A stretch of 64,000 nt of DNA. Source: Bryobacterales bacterium. Lineage in GTDB: Bacteria > Acidobacteriota > Terriglobia > Bryobacterales > Bryobacteraceae. A model generated the notes under the pieces. The model ran no database searches. It was not told the origin of the DNA and saw nothing but the letters and a program-made list of their open reading frames with translations. Each line of letters opens with the position of its first letter. Positions within the stretch are counted from its first letter, which is position 1. This document shows positions 42,778 through 50,078 of the stretch, in pieces. Position numbers and translations under genes: made by a program. The DNA is taken from NCBI GenBank assembly GCA_020846745.1, contig JADLDI010000064.1, positions 34,358-98,357 on the forward strand, written 5' to 3'.

Positions 42778-44000
42778 ACCCAGTCCAGCTTCGGAAGTGG
42801 CAGGAGCTATGCGCGGCCGTTGTGCCCGCCAACTCCTTCTACACGGCGAAGCTGAAGGGCTGCGACTTATCTGCGTTTGCGAGCCTTCCGCTTACTACTA
42901 AGAAGGAGTTAGTGGCGGACCAGGCGGCCAACCCTCCATTCGGCACGAACCTGACTTATCCGGTGGAGCGGTATTCACGCTTTGCGCAGACGAGCGGATC
43001 GACGGGGAAGCCCATGCGGTGGCTGGATACCGAGGAGAGTTGGGAGTGGATGGCGCGAAACTGGCGCCGCGTATTTGAGACGGCGGGTGTTACGTCCGAG
43101 GATCGGATGTTTTTCGCGTTTTCCTTCGGTCCGTTTTTGGGGTTCTGGACGGCATTCGAGGCGGCTAGCCGGTTGGGGTGTTTGTGTATACCGAGCGGGG
43201 GAATGCGGAGCGCGGCGCGGCTGCACCTGTTCATCGATAGTGAGGCGACGGTGCTGTGCTGTACGCCGACGTATGCGCTGTATCTGGCGCAGATCGCGAA
43301 GGAGGAAGGCGTCTATCTGGCGGCGAGCCCGATAAGGCGGATTATTGTGGCGGGGGAACCGGGCGGCAGTATCTTGGCGACACGGCGTGAGCTGGAACGG
43401 CTGTGGAACGGGGCAGCAGTGGTGGACCATCACGGGATGACCGAGATCGGTCCGGTAAGTTATGGGTGTCCGGCGGAGCCAGGTGTGCTGCACGTGATGG
43501 AGGACGAATTTATTGCCGAGGTGATCGATCCGGCTTCCGGATTACCGCTTCCAGAAGGTTCGCGCGGCGAGTTGGTGTTGACTAACTTGGGACGTTTGGG
43601 GTCTCCGCTGATCCGGTATCGGACGGGAGATGTGGTCGAGACGCGTGCGCGCGGGCGGTGCGATTGCGGGTCGGACGAACTGGCGCTCGTGGGGGGCATT
43701 CTGGGTCGTACCGACGATATGGTCGTAGTGCGTGGGGTGAACGTCTACCCGACAGCGGTCGAGGACATTGTTCGGTCGGTCGGCGGGGTGACGGAATACC
43801 GTGTGCGGGTGTTTAAGGATCGATCGCTGGTAGAACTGGCGATGGACATTGAACTGGAGAACGGGCACGGGCGAGAGGTGGCGCACCGGTTGGAGTTTGC
43901 CTTGCGCGATGCGCTATCGCTGCGAGTCCCCGTAACCGTTCAGGCCGGCGGCACGTTGCCGCGCTTTGAGATGAAGGCCAAACGCTGGATCAGGAGTTAA
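42774..44000 (+). CDS. PaaK-like CoA ligase (AMP-forming)
   Basis: A 408-residue phenylacetate-CoA-ligase-type adenylating enzyme. Landmarks are FAQTSGSTGKPM (ATP-binding P-loop), VDHHGMTEIGP, IRYRTGDVV and GRTDDMVVVRGVNVYP, then a C-terminal domain. I start at ATG 42774, which overlaps the flavoprotein stop (ATGA); the track's earlier start overlaps coding sequence of that gene. It is the last gene of the cassette, closing at 44000. The acid substrate is unknown; with the radical SAM and flavoprotein it probably activates an aromatic acid made or altered by the preceding enzymes. Confidence 0.85.
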   Translation: MNPVQLRKWQELCAAVVPANSFYTAKLKGCDLSAFASLPLTTKKELVADQAANPPFGTNLTYPVERYSRFAQTSGSTGKPMRWLDTEESWEWMARNWRRVFETAGVTSEDRMFFAFSFGPFLGFWTAFEAASRLGCLCIPSGGMRSAARLHLFIDSEATVLCCTPTYALYLAQIAKEEGVYLAASPIRRIIVAGEPGGSILATRRELERLWNGAAVVDHHGMTEIGPVSYGCPAEPGVLHVMEDEFIAEVIDPASGLPLPEGSRGELVLTNLGRLGSPLIRYRTGDVVETRARGRCDCGSDELALVGGILGRTDDMVVVRGVNVYPTAVEDIVRSVGGVTEYRVRVFKDRSLVELAMDIELENGHGREVAHRLEFALRDALSLRVPVTVQAGGTLPRFEMKAKRWIRS

Positions 44001-44102
44001 TACGGCAGATGCACGGTTTCGTGACGGTGCTGCGAAGGCTGATCGGATCGAGCGGGGTGGAGGCGAGTTACCTGACGGCGGGACAGGCGCGGGCGGTGGT
44101 CA

Positions 44103-44137
44103 CGCAAAAAAAAGGAGAGGGGCCCAATGCGGGCCCC
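44103..44137 (-). terminator. terminator for the sugar-phosphate isomerase-like gene
   Basis: GGGGCCC-aatgc-GGGCCCC (44119-44137) forms a perfect 7-bp stem; on the minus strand it is followed by TCTCC and eight T (44106-44113). It lies 130 nt beyond the 44269 stop. On the plus strand there is no T run. Confidence 0.7.
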
Positions 44138-44268
44138 CCAGGTTTCCTTCCTCTCTGGAGGAGTTGAGAGGATGAATCACGGGCCACCTTGCGGCGCCCG
44201 GAGGACATTGCCGTTGCCTTTGATTACTTAGTGCCTGCCCGGAAGAGTTTCTCTCTCCCTTTCTGGAT

Positions 44269-45138
44269 TTAGGCAGAATATTTCTTCGCGAGATCGTTAA
44301 GTTTCTTCAACAGCGGCGGCATGGCCGTGATCGGGTCGCTTTTCGCTTCGTATTCGAGCGCCATGTACCCGCGATAGCCGGAATCGGCCAACATGCGGGT
44401 CAAACGGTCCCAATCGGAGGGCTCATTGCGACCATTTTCGACGCGGATTTCTGTCTTGAACTGTACGTTCACCGTGTAGGGCATGATGGTCGCGATTTGT
44501 TGATAAGCGTCGCGCTCAAAATTGCCGGTATCGAGGTTGACGCCAACCCAGGGGGAATCGACGGCCTTGACGATTTGGACGATGCGGTCGGCTTTGGCGG
44601 TGATGCCGCCGTGGTTTTCAAGGCCGAGGATGACGCCCTTCGACCCGGCGTACTGCGATGCCTTTTTCAGCACTTCGACGACCCACTCGGCTGCATGGTC
44701 TTCGGTCTCGCCTTTCGGGACGATACCCCCGAAGACGCGGATGTGACCGGCGCCGAGTTTAGCGGCTACGTCAACCCACTTGTGGACGTCGGCGAGTTCC
44801 TTATCGCGCTGTTCGGGCGTGGGGCGGCACATGTCGGAGCGGACGGAGATGCTGTAGATTTCGACGCCATTGCGGTAGGCCAGAGCCTTGAGAGGGAGGA
44901 GGAAGCTGTCTTCGGTGGACGGGAACCAGTAAACGGTGAGGTCGAGTCCGTCGATCTGGTTGTCGACGGCGATGCGGACGAGGTCGGGGTAGGAGAGAGT
45001 CTTCTTAGCGAGCGCGTCGCGGTAGGAGTACGCGCAAATGGCAGAGCGCAGGCGGGCCTTTTTGCCAGCGGCTGGGGGGGCGGCCACGGCGAGGGCTGGG
45101 GCGGTGGCGGCTAATTGGATGAGGGATCGGCGGGTCAT
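44269..45138 (-). CDS. sugar phosphate isomerase/epimerase-like TIM-barrel protein
   Basis: A 289-residue protein of the xylose-isomerase-like TIM-barrel family (AP endonuclease 2 type, PF01261). The export signal has TRRSLIQLA (Tat-like), residues 1-24. The barrel keeps GLDLTVYWFP, SISVRSDMCRPT, VILGLENHGG (Glu ligand), GVNLDTGNFE (Asp) and MALEYEAK (final Glu). Its metal ligands therefore look intact. It may isomerise a keto-sugar in the periplasm, as such exported paralogues are common in Acidobacteria. It is divergent from the VapBC pair and ends before the hairpin at 44119. Confidence 0.85.
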   Translation of the reverse strand: MTRRSLIQLAATAPALAVAAPPAAGKKARLRSAICAYSYRDALAKKTLSYPDLVRIAVDNQIDGLDLTVYWFPSTEDSFLLPLKALAYRNGVEIYSISVRSDMCRPTPEQRDKELADVHKWVDVAAKLGAGHIRVFGGIVPKGETEDHAAEWVVEVLKKASQYAGSKGVILGLENHGGITAKADRIVQIVKAVDSPWVGVNLDTGNFERDAYQQIATIMPYTVNVQFKTEIRVENGRNEPSDWDRLTRMLADSGYRGYMALEYEAKSDPITAMPPLLKKLNDLAKKYSA

Positions 45139-45195
45139 TGTGTGTTTATTGTAGTCCGGACGCGAAGAGTGGTTCGCTGTGACCTGGGTGATGCT

Positions 45196-45224
45196 TTGAC
45201 ATCAATTCCTTTTTCTGCTTTGAT
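45196..45224 (+). promoter_or_regulatory. promoter for the VapBC pair, possibly leaderless
   Basis: TTGACA (45196-45201), 17 nt, TTTGAT (45219-45224). The -10 is 6 nt before ATG 45231, placing +1 at or near the A of the start codon, so the mRNA may be leaderless. Confidence 0.6.
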
Positions 45225-45230
45225 GTTTGT

Positions 45231-45491
45231 ATGCGAACCACCCTCACGCTCGATCCGGATGTGGCTGCGAAGGTTAAAGAAAGAGTCCGCGAAACGAACT
45301 CTTCTTTGAAAGACGTGGTGAACCGGGCGCTACGGGCCGGGTTAGCAGGTGGGCCGCTCGCCCCTCCAGAACCGTTCCGGGTGACGCCGCACAATCTCGG
45401 ACTGCTGCCAGGAATTGATCCCTACAAGCTCAACCAGTTGGTGGACGATTTGGAAATTGATGAGTTTCTGAATGGTCATTCCGGACGTTAA
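45231..45491 (+). CDS. VapB-like ribbon-helix-helix antitoxin
   Basis: An 86-residue antitoxin: MRTTLTLDPDVAAKVKERVRETNSSLKDVVNRALRAGLA is the ribbon-helix-helix DNA-binding half, followed by a tail with LLPGIDPYKLNQLVDDLEIDEFL that should wrap around the toxin. It overlaps the PIN gene by 20 nt. Its promoter lies directly before the ATG. It is expected to repress its own operon together with VapC. Confidence 0.85.
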   Translation: MRTTLTLDPDVAAKVKERVRETNSSLKDVVNRALRAGLAGGPLAPPEPFRVTPHNLGLLPGIDPYKLNQLVDDLEIDEFLNGHSGR

Positions 45492-45903
45492 TATACTGGT
45501 GTACGCCTACGACACCGGAGCGGTTGATCATCCGGTGGCGCGTCAGTGGTGGGAAGGGATTCTCAATAGCCAAACGGCGGTGGGACTGCCATGGGTGAGT
45601 ACGTTAGGATTTATTCGGATTGTAACGAGCCGACGTGCAGTCTCCAACCCGATGGCGGTAAAGGATGCAGTGCGGTACGTCCGTTACTGGTTGGACCGGC
45701 CGCACGTCAGGATACTGACGCCCGGTGAGCGTCACGCGGAAATCCTCTTTGGACTGATCGAGTCGCTCGGCACGGCAGGCAATCTGACCACCGATGCGCA
45801 TCTGGCGGCACTCGCGATGGAGTATCGCGCCGAACTTGTTTCGATGGACGCGGATTTCGCGAGGTTTAAAGGGTTGCGATGGCGCCGGTTGGGTCACCAC
45901 TAG
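45472..45903 (+). CDS. vapC: PIN-domain toxin
   Basis: A 143-residue PIN-domain ribonuclease. Acidic residues are DVNILVYAYD near 5-14, a central glutamate-containing segment (AEILFGLIESLG), DAHLAALAMEY and SMDADFARF. All four acidic positions of the Mg-dependent site are represented, so it looks active. It overlaps the antitoxin by 20 nt and its TAG shares bases with the convergent murB stop (CTAG). The product likely cleaves tRNA or rRNA. Confidence 0.88.
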   Translation: MVIPDVNILVYAYDTGAVDHPVARQWWEGILNSQTAVGLPWVSTLGFIRIVTSRRAVSNPMAVKDAVRYVRYWLDRPHVRILTPGERHAEILFGLIESLGTAGNLTTDAHLAALAMEYRAELVSMDADFARFKGLRWRRLGHH

Positions 45904-46871
45904 ATGCCGACGTATTGTACTTCTTCTTCCAGATCGAAGCCGAAGCGGACGCGGACTTTTTCTTTTAGGGTGGCGATAACGGCGCGGAGGTCGGCTGCGG
46001 TGCCTTGGCCATCGTTATAGATGAGGTTGGCGTGATAGCCGGCGACCTGGATGTCACCTCGGCGAAGGCCTTTGACGCCGACCTGTTCGAGAAACCAGGC
46101 GGAGGGAACCTTCCCTTCCCTCACGAGCTTGGGCGGGACCTCGGCGGCGGCTGAGGGCGGAAGGTTCTTGAACAGCAAATTCTTGAAGATGCTGCCGGCG
46201 CATTTCATGGTGGGCGGGTATCTGGCGTCGCGGGTCCGCTGGATTTCGGTGGCTTGGGCTTGGAGTTCGGCGGGGTCACCCAGGGGGAGTTCGAGCAGGG
46301 TGTCGAGGATGATCCAGTCTTTGCGCTGTTTGAAAACGCTTTCGCGGTAGGTGAACCGGCAGGCAGCGTTATCGGCGGTGCGGACTTGGGCGCCATCGAA
46401 GTAGCGGACCTCACGGACGAACTCGTGGATCGAGTGGCCGTAGGCTCCGGCATTGCCGTAGACGGCGGCGCCCACCCAACCCGGGATGCGAGTCATGGTG
46501 TGAAGTCCCGCTAACCCGTGGGCGATCGAGAAATCGACTAACGATTGAAGCTCGGCGCCGGCTTGGGTGCGGATTTGGGTTTGTTCCAGAGAAATGCAGG
46601 AACCACGGTAGCGGAGAATGGCGCCGCGATAGCCTTCGTCGGAAGCGATCAGGTTGGAGCCGCCACCGAGGACCATGTAGGGGATGCCGGATGCGGCGGC
46701 GAGGCGGAGGAGTTCGAGGAAGGCGGATTCGTCTTCGGTTTCGAGGAGGAGGTCGGCTGGACCGCCGATGCCGAAACGGGTTAACCGGCTGAGGGGGGCG
46801 TTCTTTTCAACGTGAACATCCAGCCGCTGGGCGGCGCTGAGGAAGGGCTCCAAATTGAGATTGTAGGGCAA
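45900..46871 (-). CDS. murB: UDP-N-acetylenolpyruvoylglucosamine reductase
   Basis: MurB, the FAD enzyme that reduces UDP-GlcNAc-enolpyruvate to UDP-MurNAc in peptidoglycan synthesis. TRFGIGGPADLL begins the FAD-binding PCMH fold, then VLGGGSNLI, a TRIPGWVGAAVYGNAGAYG loop, FTYRESVFK, a CAGSIFKN segment that holds the catalytic Ser position, and DIQVAGYHANLIYN. At 323 residues it is of normal length. It stands alone rather than in a dcw cluster, convergent with vapC and divergent from the nucleotidyltransferase module. Confidence 0.9.
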   Translation of the reverse strand: MPYNLNLEPFLSAAQRLDVHVEKNAPLSRLTRFGIGGPADLLLETEDESAFLELLRLAAASGIPYMVLGGGSNLIASDEGYRGAILRYRGSCISLEQTQIRTQAGAELQSLVDFSIAHGLAGLHTMTRIPGWVGAAVYGNAGAYGHSIHEFVREVRYFDGAQVRTADNAACRFTYRESVFKQRKDWIILDTLLELPLGDPAELQAQATEIQRTRDARYPPTMKCAGSIFKNLLFKNLPPSAAAEVPPKLVREGKVPSAWFLEQVGVKGLRRGDIQVAGYHANLIYNDGQGTAADLRAVIATLKEKVRVRFGFDLEEEVQYVGI

Positions 46872-46888
46872 GAGGCGGGAGGGATAAT
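46861..46888 (+). promoter_or_regulatory. candidate promoter before the AbiE-like pair
   Basis: TTGTAG (46861-46866), 16 nt, GATAAT (46883-46888, 5/6), then 6 nt to GTG 46895, so the mRNA could again be leaderless. A GGGAGG lies within the same segment and would be too far upstream for ordinary use. Confidence 0.45.
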
Positions 46889-46894
46889 AAGTAG

Positions 46895-47113
46895 GTGACC
46901 GAGCAGGAGATGATCCGGAAGTGGGTGGACGCGTGGAAGGAGGCGGGTCCGGAACTGGAGCGGATCCGGTTGCGGGAGGTTCGGGAGGAGGATACGCTCG
47001 AGTCGCTGCGGTTACTGGCCCGCGCGTTCAACCATGCCACCAGTTCTTGCCCGCCGGACAAAACTTCCGGCCTTGTGGAGATGCAACGGTACTTTGCGAA
47101 ACTGCGCAAATGA
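46895..47113 (+). CDS. small partner protein of nucleotidyltransferase
   Basis: A 72-residue helical, charged protein beginning MTEQEMIRKWVDAWKEAGPELERIRLREVREED. Start is GTG 46895. It precedes the nucleotidyltransferase with an ATGA overlap, the layout of an AbiE-type antitoxin and toxin. I recognise no DNA-binding motif; function as antitoxin is an inference from position. Confidence 0.6.
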   Translation: MTEQEMIRKWVDAWKEAGPELERIRLREVREEDTLESLRLLARAFNHATSSCPPDKTSGLVEMQRYFAKLRK

Positions 47114-47685
47114 GCTTCATCGACCTTCTGGATGTTGCGGCAGAGTTACAGACGTTCTGTGACGATCGAGGGTGGAGATCGTGCTTCATCGGGGGGATCG
47201 CGGCACAGCGTTGGAGCCAGCCGCGGGTGACGCGAGATGTCGATTTCACCCTACTGGCTGGTTTCGGCGAGGAGAGGACGTTTGTGGACAGCCTTTTGAG
47301 CCGATACCCGTCTCGGATCTCGGATCCGCTGCCGTTTGCGATTCGATCAAGAGTGCTGCTGCTGAGTTCCCCTGCCGGGATCGGAATCGACGTATCACTC
47401 GGCGCGCTGCCGTTTGAGCATCTGGTAATCGAGCGGGCGTCGCTGTTCGAGTTCGCTCCCGGGTTGAAGCTGCGAATATGTTCCGCCGAAGACCTGATGG
47501 TGATGAAGCTGTTCGCAGGGCGGGCGATAGACATTCGGGATGCGGAGGGGATCGCGGTGCGGCATGAGAAGACGCTCGACTGGGCGTACGTTGAGGAGCA
47601 GTTAGGTCCGCTAGCGGAAGCGAAGGACGATCCGGAGATTCTGCGGCAATTGGCAAGGCTGAGAGGGTTGGGTGGAACGCTTTGA
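47110..47685 (+). CDS. nucleotidyltransferase, AbiEii-like
   Basis: A 191-residue NTase-fold protein: FIGGIAAQRWSQPRVTRDVDFTLL carries the G-G and D-x-D metal-binding motif and IDVSLG the later acidic residue. Such proteins act as AbiE-type toxins, transferring nucleotides to tRNA. I start at ATG 47110, overlapping the 72-residue partner as ATGA. It is followed at 40 nt by a similar small gene and a truncated NTase, so two modules stand in tandem. The substrate is not shown. Confidence 0.75.
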   Translation: MSFIDLLDVAAELQTFCDDRGWRSCFIGGIAAQRWSQPRVTRDVDFTLLAGFGEERTFVDSLLSRYPSRISDPLPFAIRSRVLLLSSPAGIGIDVSLGALPFEHLVIERASLFEFAPGLKLRICSAEDLMVMKLFAGRAIDIRDAEGIAVRHEKTLDWAYVEEQLGPLAEAKDDPEILRQLARLRGLGGTL

Positions 47686-47724
47686 GCTTCTACCTTTTGG
47701 GCGGAACAGCGCTAATCTGGTGAC

Positions 47725-47934
47725 ATGGCGGATGAAGTCAGACCCAAATTCGTTCGAAGGTACAAATCGCACGCCGAGATGAAGGCGGATGAGTACCGGT
47801 ACTGGCAAAGCCGGACGGTACAAGAACGAATGGAGGCGGTTTCTGAACTTACGACGTTGGCATATGCGCTTAAGGGTGTTGATGTACAAAGATTTCAAAG
47901 ACTTGTTGTCCGCCTTCCACGCCCAAAGCGTTAG
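47725..47934 (+). CDS. small partner protein of the truncated nucleotidyltransferase
   Basis: A 69-residue charged protein (MADEVRPKFVRRYKSHAEMKADEYRYWQSRTVQERM...) ending in VRLPRPKR, the layout of the small first gene before AbiE-like NTases. It overlaps the NTase fragment by 53 nt. Identification rests on position and general similarity. Confidence 0.55.
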   Translation: MADEVRPKFVRRYKSHAEMKADEYRYWQSRTVQERMEAVSELTTLAYALKGVDVQRFQRLVVRLPRPKR

Positions 47935-48001
47935 ATACCTCATTGTGGGTGGCTACGCCGTTTCGCTTCACGCGCAACCCCGCGCAACCAAAGACAATTG
48001 A
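47882..48001 (+). pseudogene. truncated AbiEii-like nucleotidyltransferase
   Basis: The frame from ATG 47882 reads MYKDFKDLLSAFHAQSVRYL then IVGGYAVSLHAQPRATKD, the NTase N-terminus with its G-G motif, and stops just before the D-x-D. The next bases lead into the DUF2461 gene, so a deletion joined the two. Confidence 0.65.
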
Positions 48002-48011
48002 GGAACAGACG

Positions 48012-48737
48012 ATGGCACAGTGGAACGGATTTGCGCCGGAGGCGCTGGAGTTTTTCAGGCAGTTGGAAGAGAACAATACGCGGGAGTGGTTTCAGCCTCG
48101 CAAGCAAATCTACGATGACACGCTGCGGGAGCCGATGATTGAACTGGTTGAGACTGTCAACTCCAGGTTGGCGGACGCTGCGCCGGATTTTGTTACTGAG
48201 CCTACAAAAGCGATCTATCGCATCTATCGCGACACGCGGTTCAGCAAGGATAAGACTCCCTACAAGACACACATCGGAGCCCTGTGGGTTCACCGGGCAC
48301 TGGGAAAGAATGGGTGTGCGGCACTCTACCTTGGAATCTCCCACAAAGAAGTGGAGGTGGCCGGTGGCGTGTACATGCCTCCGGATGAAGACCTGCGCAC
48401 GTTGCGGGACTATCTCTGCGAGACGCACGAGGAGTTTCGGGCGCTGGCCTCGGCGAAGAAGCTGACGAAGTTACTCGGTGAAGTGCAGGGGGCGCAGTTG
48501 ACCCGGCCGCCGAAGGGATATCCGGCTGAACATCCGGCTGGGGACTTGCTGCGCCGGAAGCAGATCTATTGGTATGTCACGCTGGACCCGGCGATGGCGC
48601 TGTCGAAGAAGTTGCTCACCGAGACATGGCAGCGGTTTGAGGTGCTGTTGCCGGTGGTTCACTTCTTGAATAAGCCGTTGCTCGCCAAAAGCAAGAAGAC
48701 GCGGCAGCGAACGGAGTTTGACCGGGTGGGTTGGTGA
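48012..48737 (+). CDS. DUF2461 domain-containing protein
   Basis: A 241-residue protein of the DUF2461 family (TIGR02453): GFAPEALEFFRQLEENNTREWFQPRK, IYRIYRDTRFSKDKTPYKTHIGALW, YLGISHKEVEVAGGVYMP and a C-terminal RKQIYWYVTLDP. The family is conserved and uncharacterised; structures suggest a hydrolase-like or binding fold. I start at ATG 48012, which follows the truncated NTase by 10 nt; the track start at 47943 is in fragment sequence. No partner is apparent. Confidence 0.88.
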   Translation: MAQWNGFAPEALEFFRQLEENNTREWFQPRKQIYDDTLREPMIELVETVNSRLADAAPDFVTEPTKAIYRIYRDTRFSKDKTPYKTHIGALWVHRALGKNGCAALYLGISHKEVEVAGGVYMPPDEDLRTLRDYLCETHEEFRALASAKKLTKLLGEVQGAQLTRPPKGYPAEHPAGDLLRRKQIYWYVTLDPAMALSKKLLTETWQRFEVLLPVVHFLNKPLLAKSKKTRQRTEFDRVGW

Positions 48738-48782
48738 TGTGAGCGAAACTTACCGGTTTTTGCGCCTGTTTAGGTGTAAGGC

Positions 48783-48830
48783 GGCGCCTCTGCATTAGTG
48801 TTGATGGTTGGGAAAGAGTGCAGAGGCGCC
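48783..48830. terminator. bidirectional terminator between DUF2461 and nuoH
   Basis: GGCGCCTCTGCA (48783-48794) and TGCAGAGGCGCC (48819-48830) are perfect 12-nt arms with a 24-nt loop. It lies in the gap between two convergent stops and is followed on the plus strand by TTTGGGTTATT. Strong stem; the T-run is weak. Confidence 0.65.
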
Positions 48831-48896
48831 TTTGGGTTATTGACTAGACGAACGCAGACGCTTGGCGTTAGGTTCCGTTGAAGATTTTTCTGACGG

Positions 48897-50075
48897 TTAG
48901 TGGTGCAGGAGCATACCCACCAGGGCGTTGACGAACAGGGCGACGAGGCCGATCGGAATCAGGCGCTTCCAGCCGATGTCCATTAACTGGTCATACCGGA
49001 ACCGGGGGAAGGTGCCGCGGAACCAGATCATCGAGTAGATGATCAGGGCAACTTTGAAGAAAAACCAGAACGGTCCGCTGACCGCATTACCCACTCCGGG
49101 AATCAGGAACACCAAACCGATCAGGATCAACAGGAGAGCCACCGCGATCATCCCAGGGCGGTGCCAGCCGCGGAGGCGTTTGGTGAGGCGGAAGGAGAGG
49201 AGTCCGGAACCGATGAACAGGACGAGCGGGACGCCGACATTAAAGGGGAGTTCGAGGAAGCCCACATTCGCAAAGGGCCGCAGCCAGCCGCCGAGGAACA
49301 GCGTGACCATCACAGACGCCACCACGAAGATGTTGGCGTATTCGGCCAGGAAGTAAAGAGCCCAGCGGAAGCCGCTGTATTCGGTGTGGAAGCCGGCGAC
49401 CAGTTCGCTTTCGGCTTCAGGCAGGTCGAACGGGGCGCGATTCGTTTCAGCCACAGCGGCGATCAGGTAGACCACAAACGGGATGAGCATCAGGCCGAAG
49501 TTGTCGAAGGCCAGCCACAGGCCGCGTTCTTTCTGCACACGGACGATTTCGACCATGCTGAGCGAACCGGCGGCCATCACACCAGTGACGAGCGCGATGG
49601 CTAAAGCAACTTCGTAGCTGACCAACTGGGCGGCGCTGCGCAGTGCGCCGAGGAGCGAATAGTGGCTGTTGGAGGCCCAACCGCCGAGGACAATGCCCAG
49701 GATGCCGACTGCGGACATCGCGGAGATGATCAGCAGGCCCACGTTGACGTCGGCCACGCGAAGACGGTCGCTGAACGGAATGACGGAAAAGGCGGTGAGC
49801 GCCGTGAAGGTGGAGATCACGGGCGCCAGCCAGAAAATGACCTTGTCGGATTCCGCGGGAACGATATCCTCTTTAATAAGCAGTTTGACGGCGTCAGCGA
49901 TGGGCTGCAGCAGGCCGTGCGGACCGACGCGCATGGGGCCGAGCCGCACCTGCATATCAGCCAGCACTTTGCGTTCTACCAGGACGATGTAGCCGGCCAG
50001 GAGCGGGAAGGCTCCAATGATGACGAGCGTCAGGACGACCGGGATGAACATCGGATGTTGAACGATGGTTTCCAT
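48897..50075 (-). CDS. nuoH: NADH-quinone oxidoreductase subunit H
   Basis: NuoH of respiratory Complex I (392 residues), the membrane subunit that contacts quinone. VLVERKVLADMQVRLGPMRVGPHG is the conserved quinone-proximal loop, then many hydrophobic helices and FNPxEAES-like FDLPEAESELVAGFHTEYSG. It is the last gene of the operon (order C-D-I-J-K-L-M-N-H), placed after nuoN rather than between G and I. Its stop is followed by the hairpin at 48783. Confidence 0.95.
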   Translation of the reverse strand: METIVQHPMFIPVVLTLVIIGAFPLLAGYIVLVERKVLADMQVRLGPMRVGPHGLLQPIADAVKLLIKEDIVPAESDKVIFWLAPVISTFTALTAFSVIPFSDRLRVADVNVGLLIISAMSAVGILGIVLGGWASNSHYSLLGALRSAAQLVSYEVALAIALVTGVMAAGSLSMVEIVRVQKERGLWLAFDNFGLMLIPFVVYLIAAVAETNRAPFDLPEAESELVAGFHTEYSGFRWALYFLAEYANIFVVASVMVTLFLGGWLRPFANVGFLELPFNVGVPLVLFIGSGLLSFRLTKRLRGWHRPGMIAVALLLILIGLVFLIPGVGNAVSGPFWFFFKVALIIYSMIWFRGTFPRFRYDQLMDIGWKRLIPIGLVALFVNALVGMLLHH

Positions 50076-50078
50076 GAA

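Noticed and set aside
44009-44167. 52-codon ATG frame after the CoA ligase
   Set aside because: It runs through the terminator hairpin and A8 tract and lacks a ribosome-binding site.
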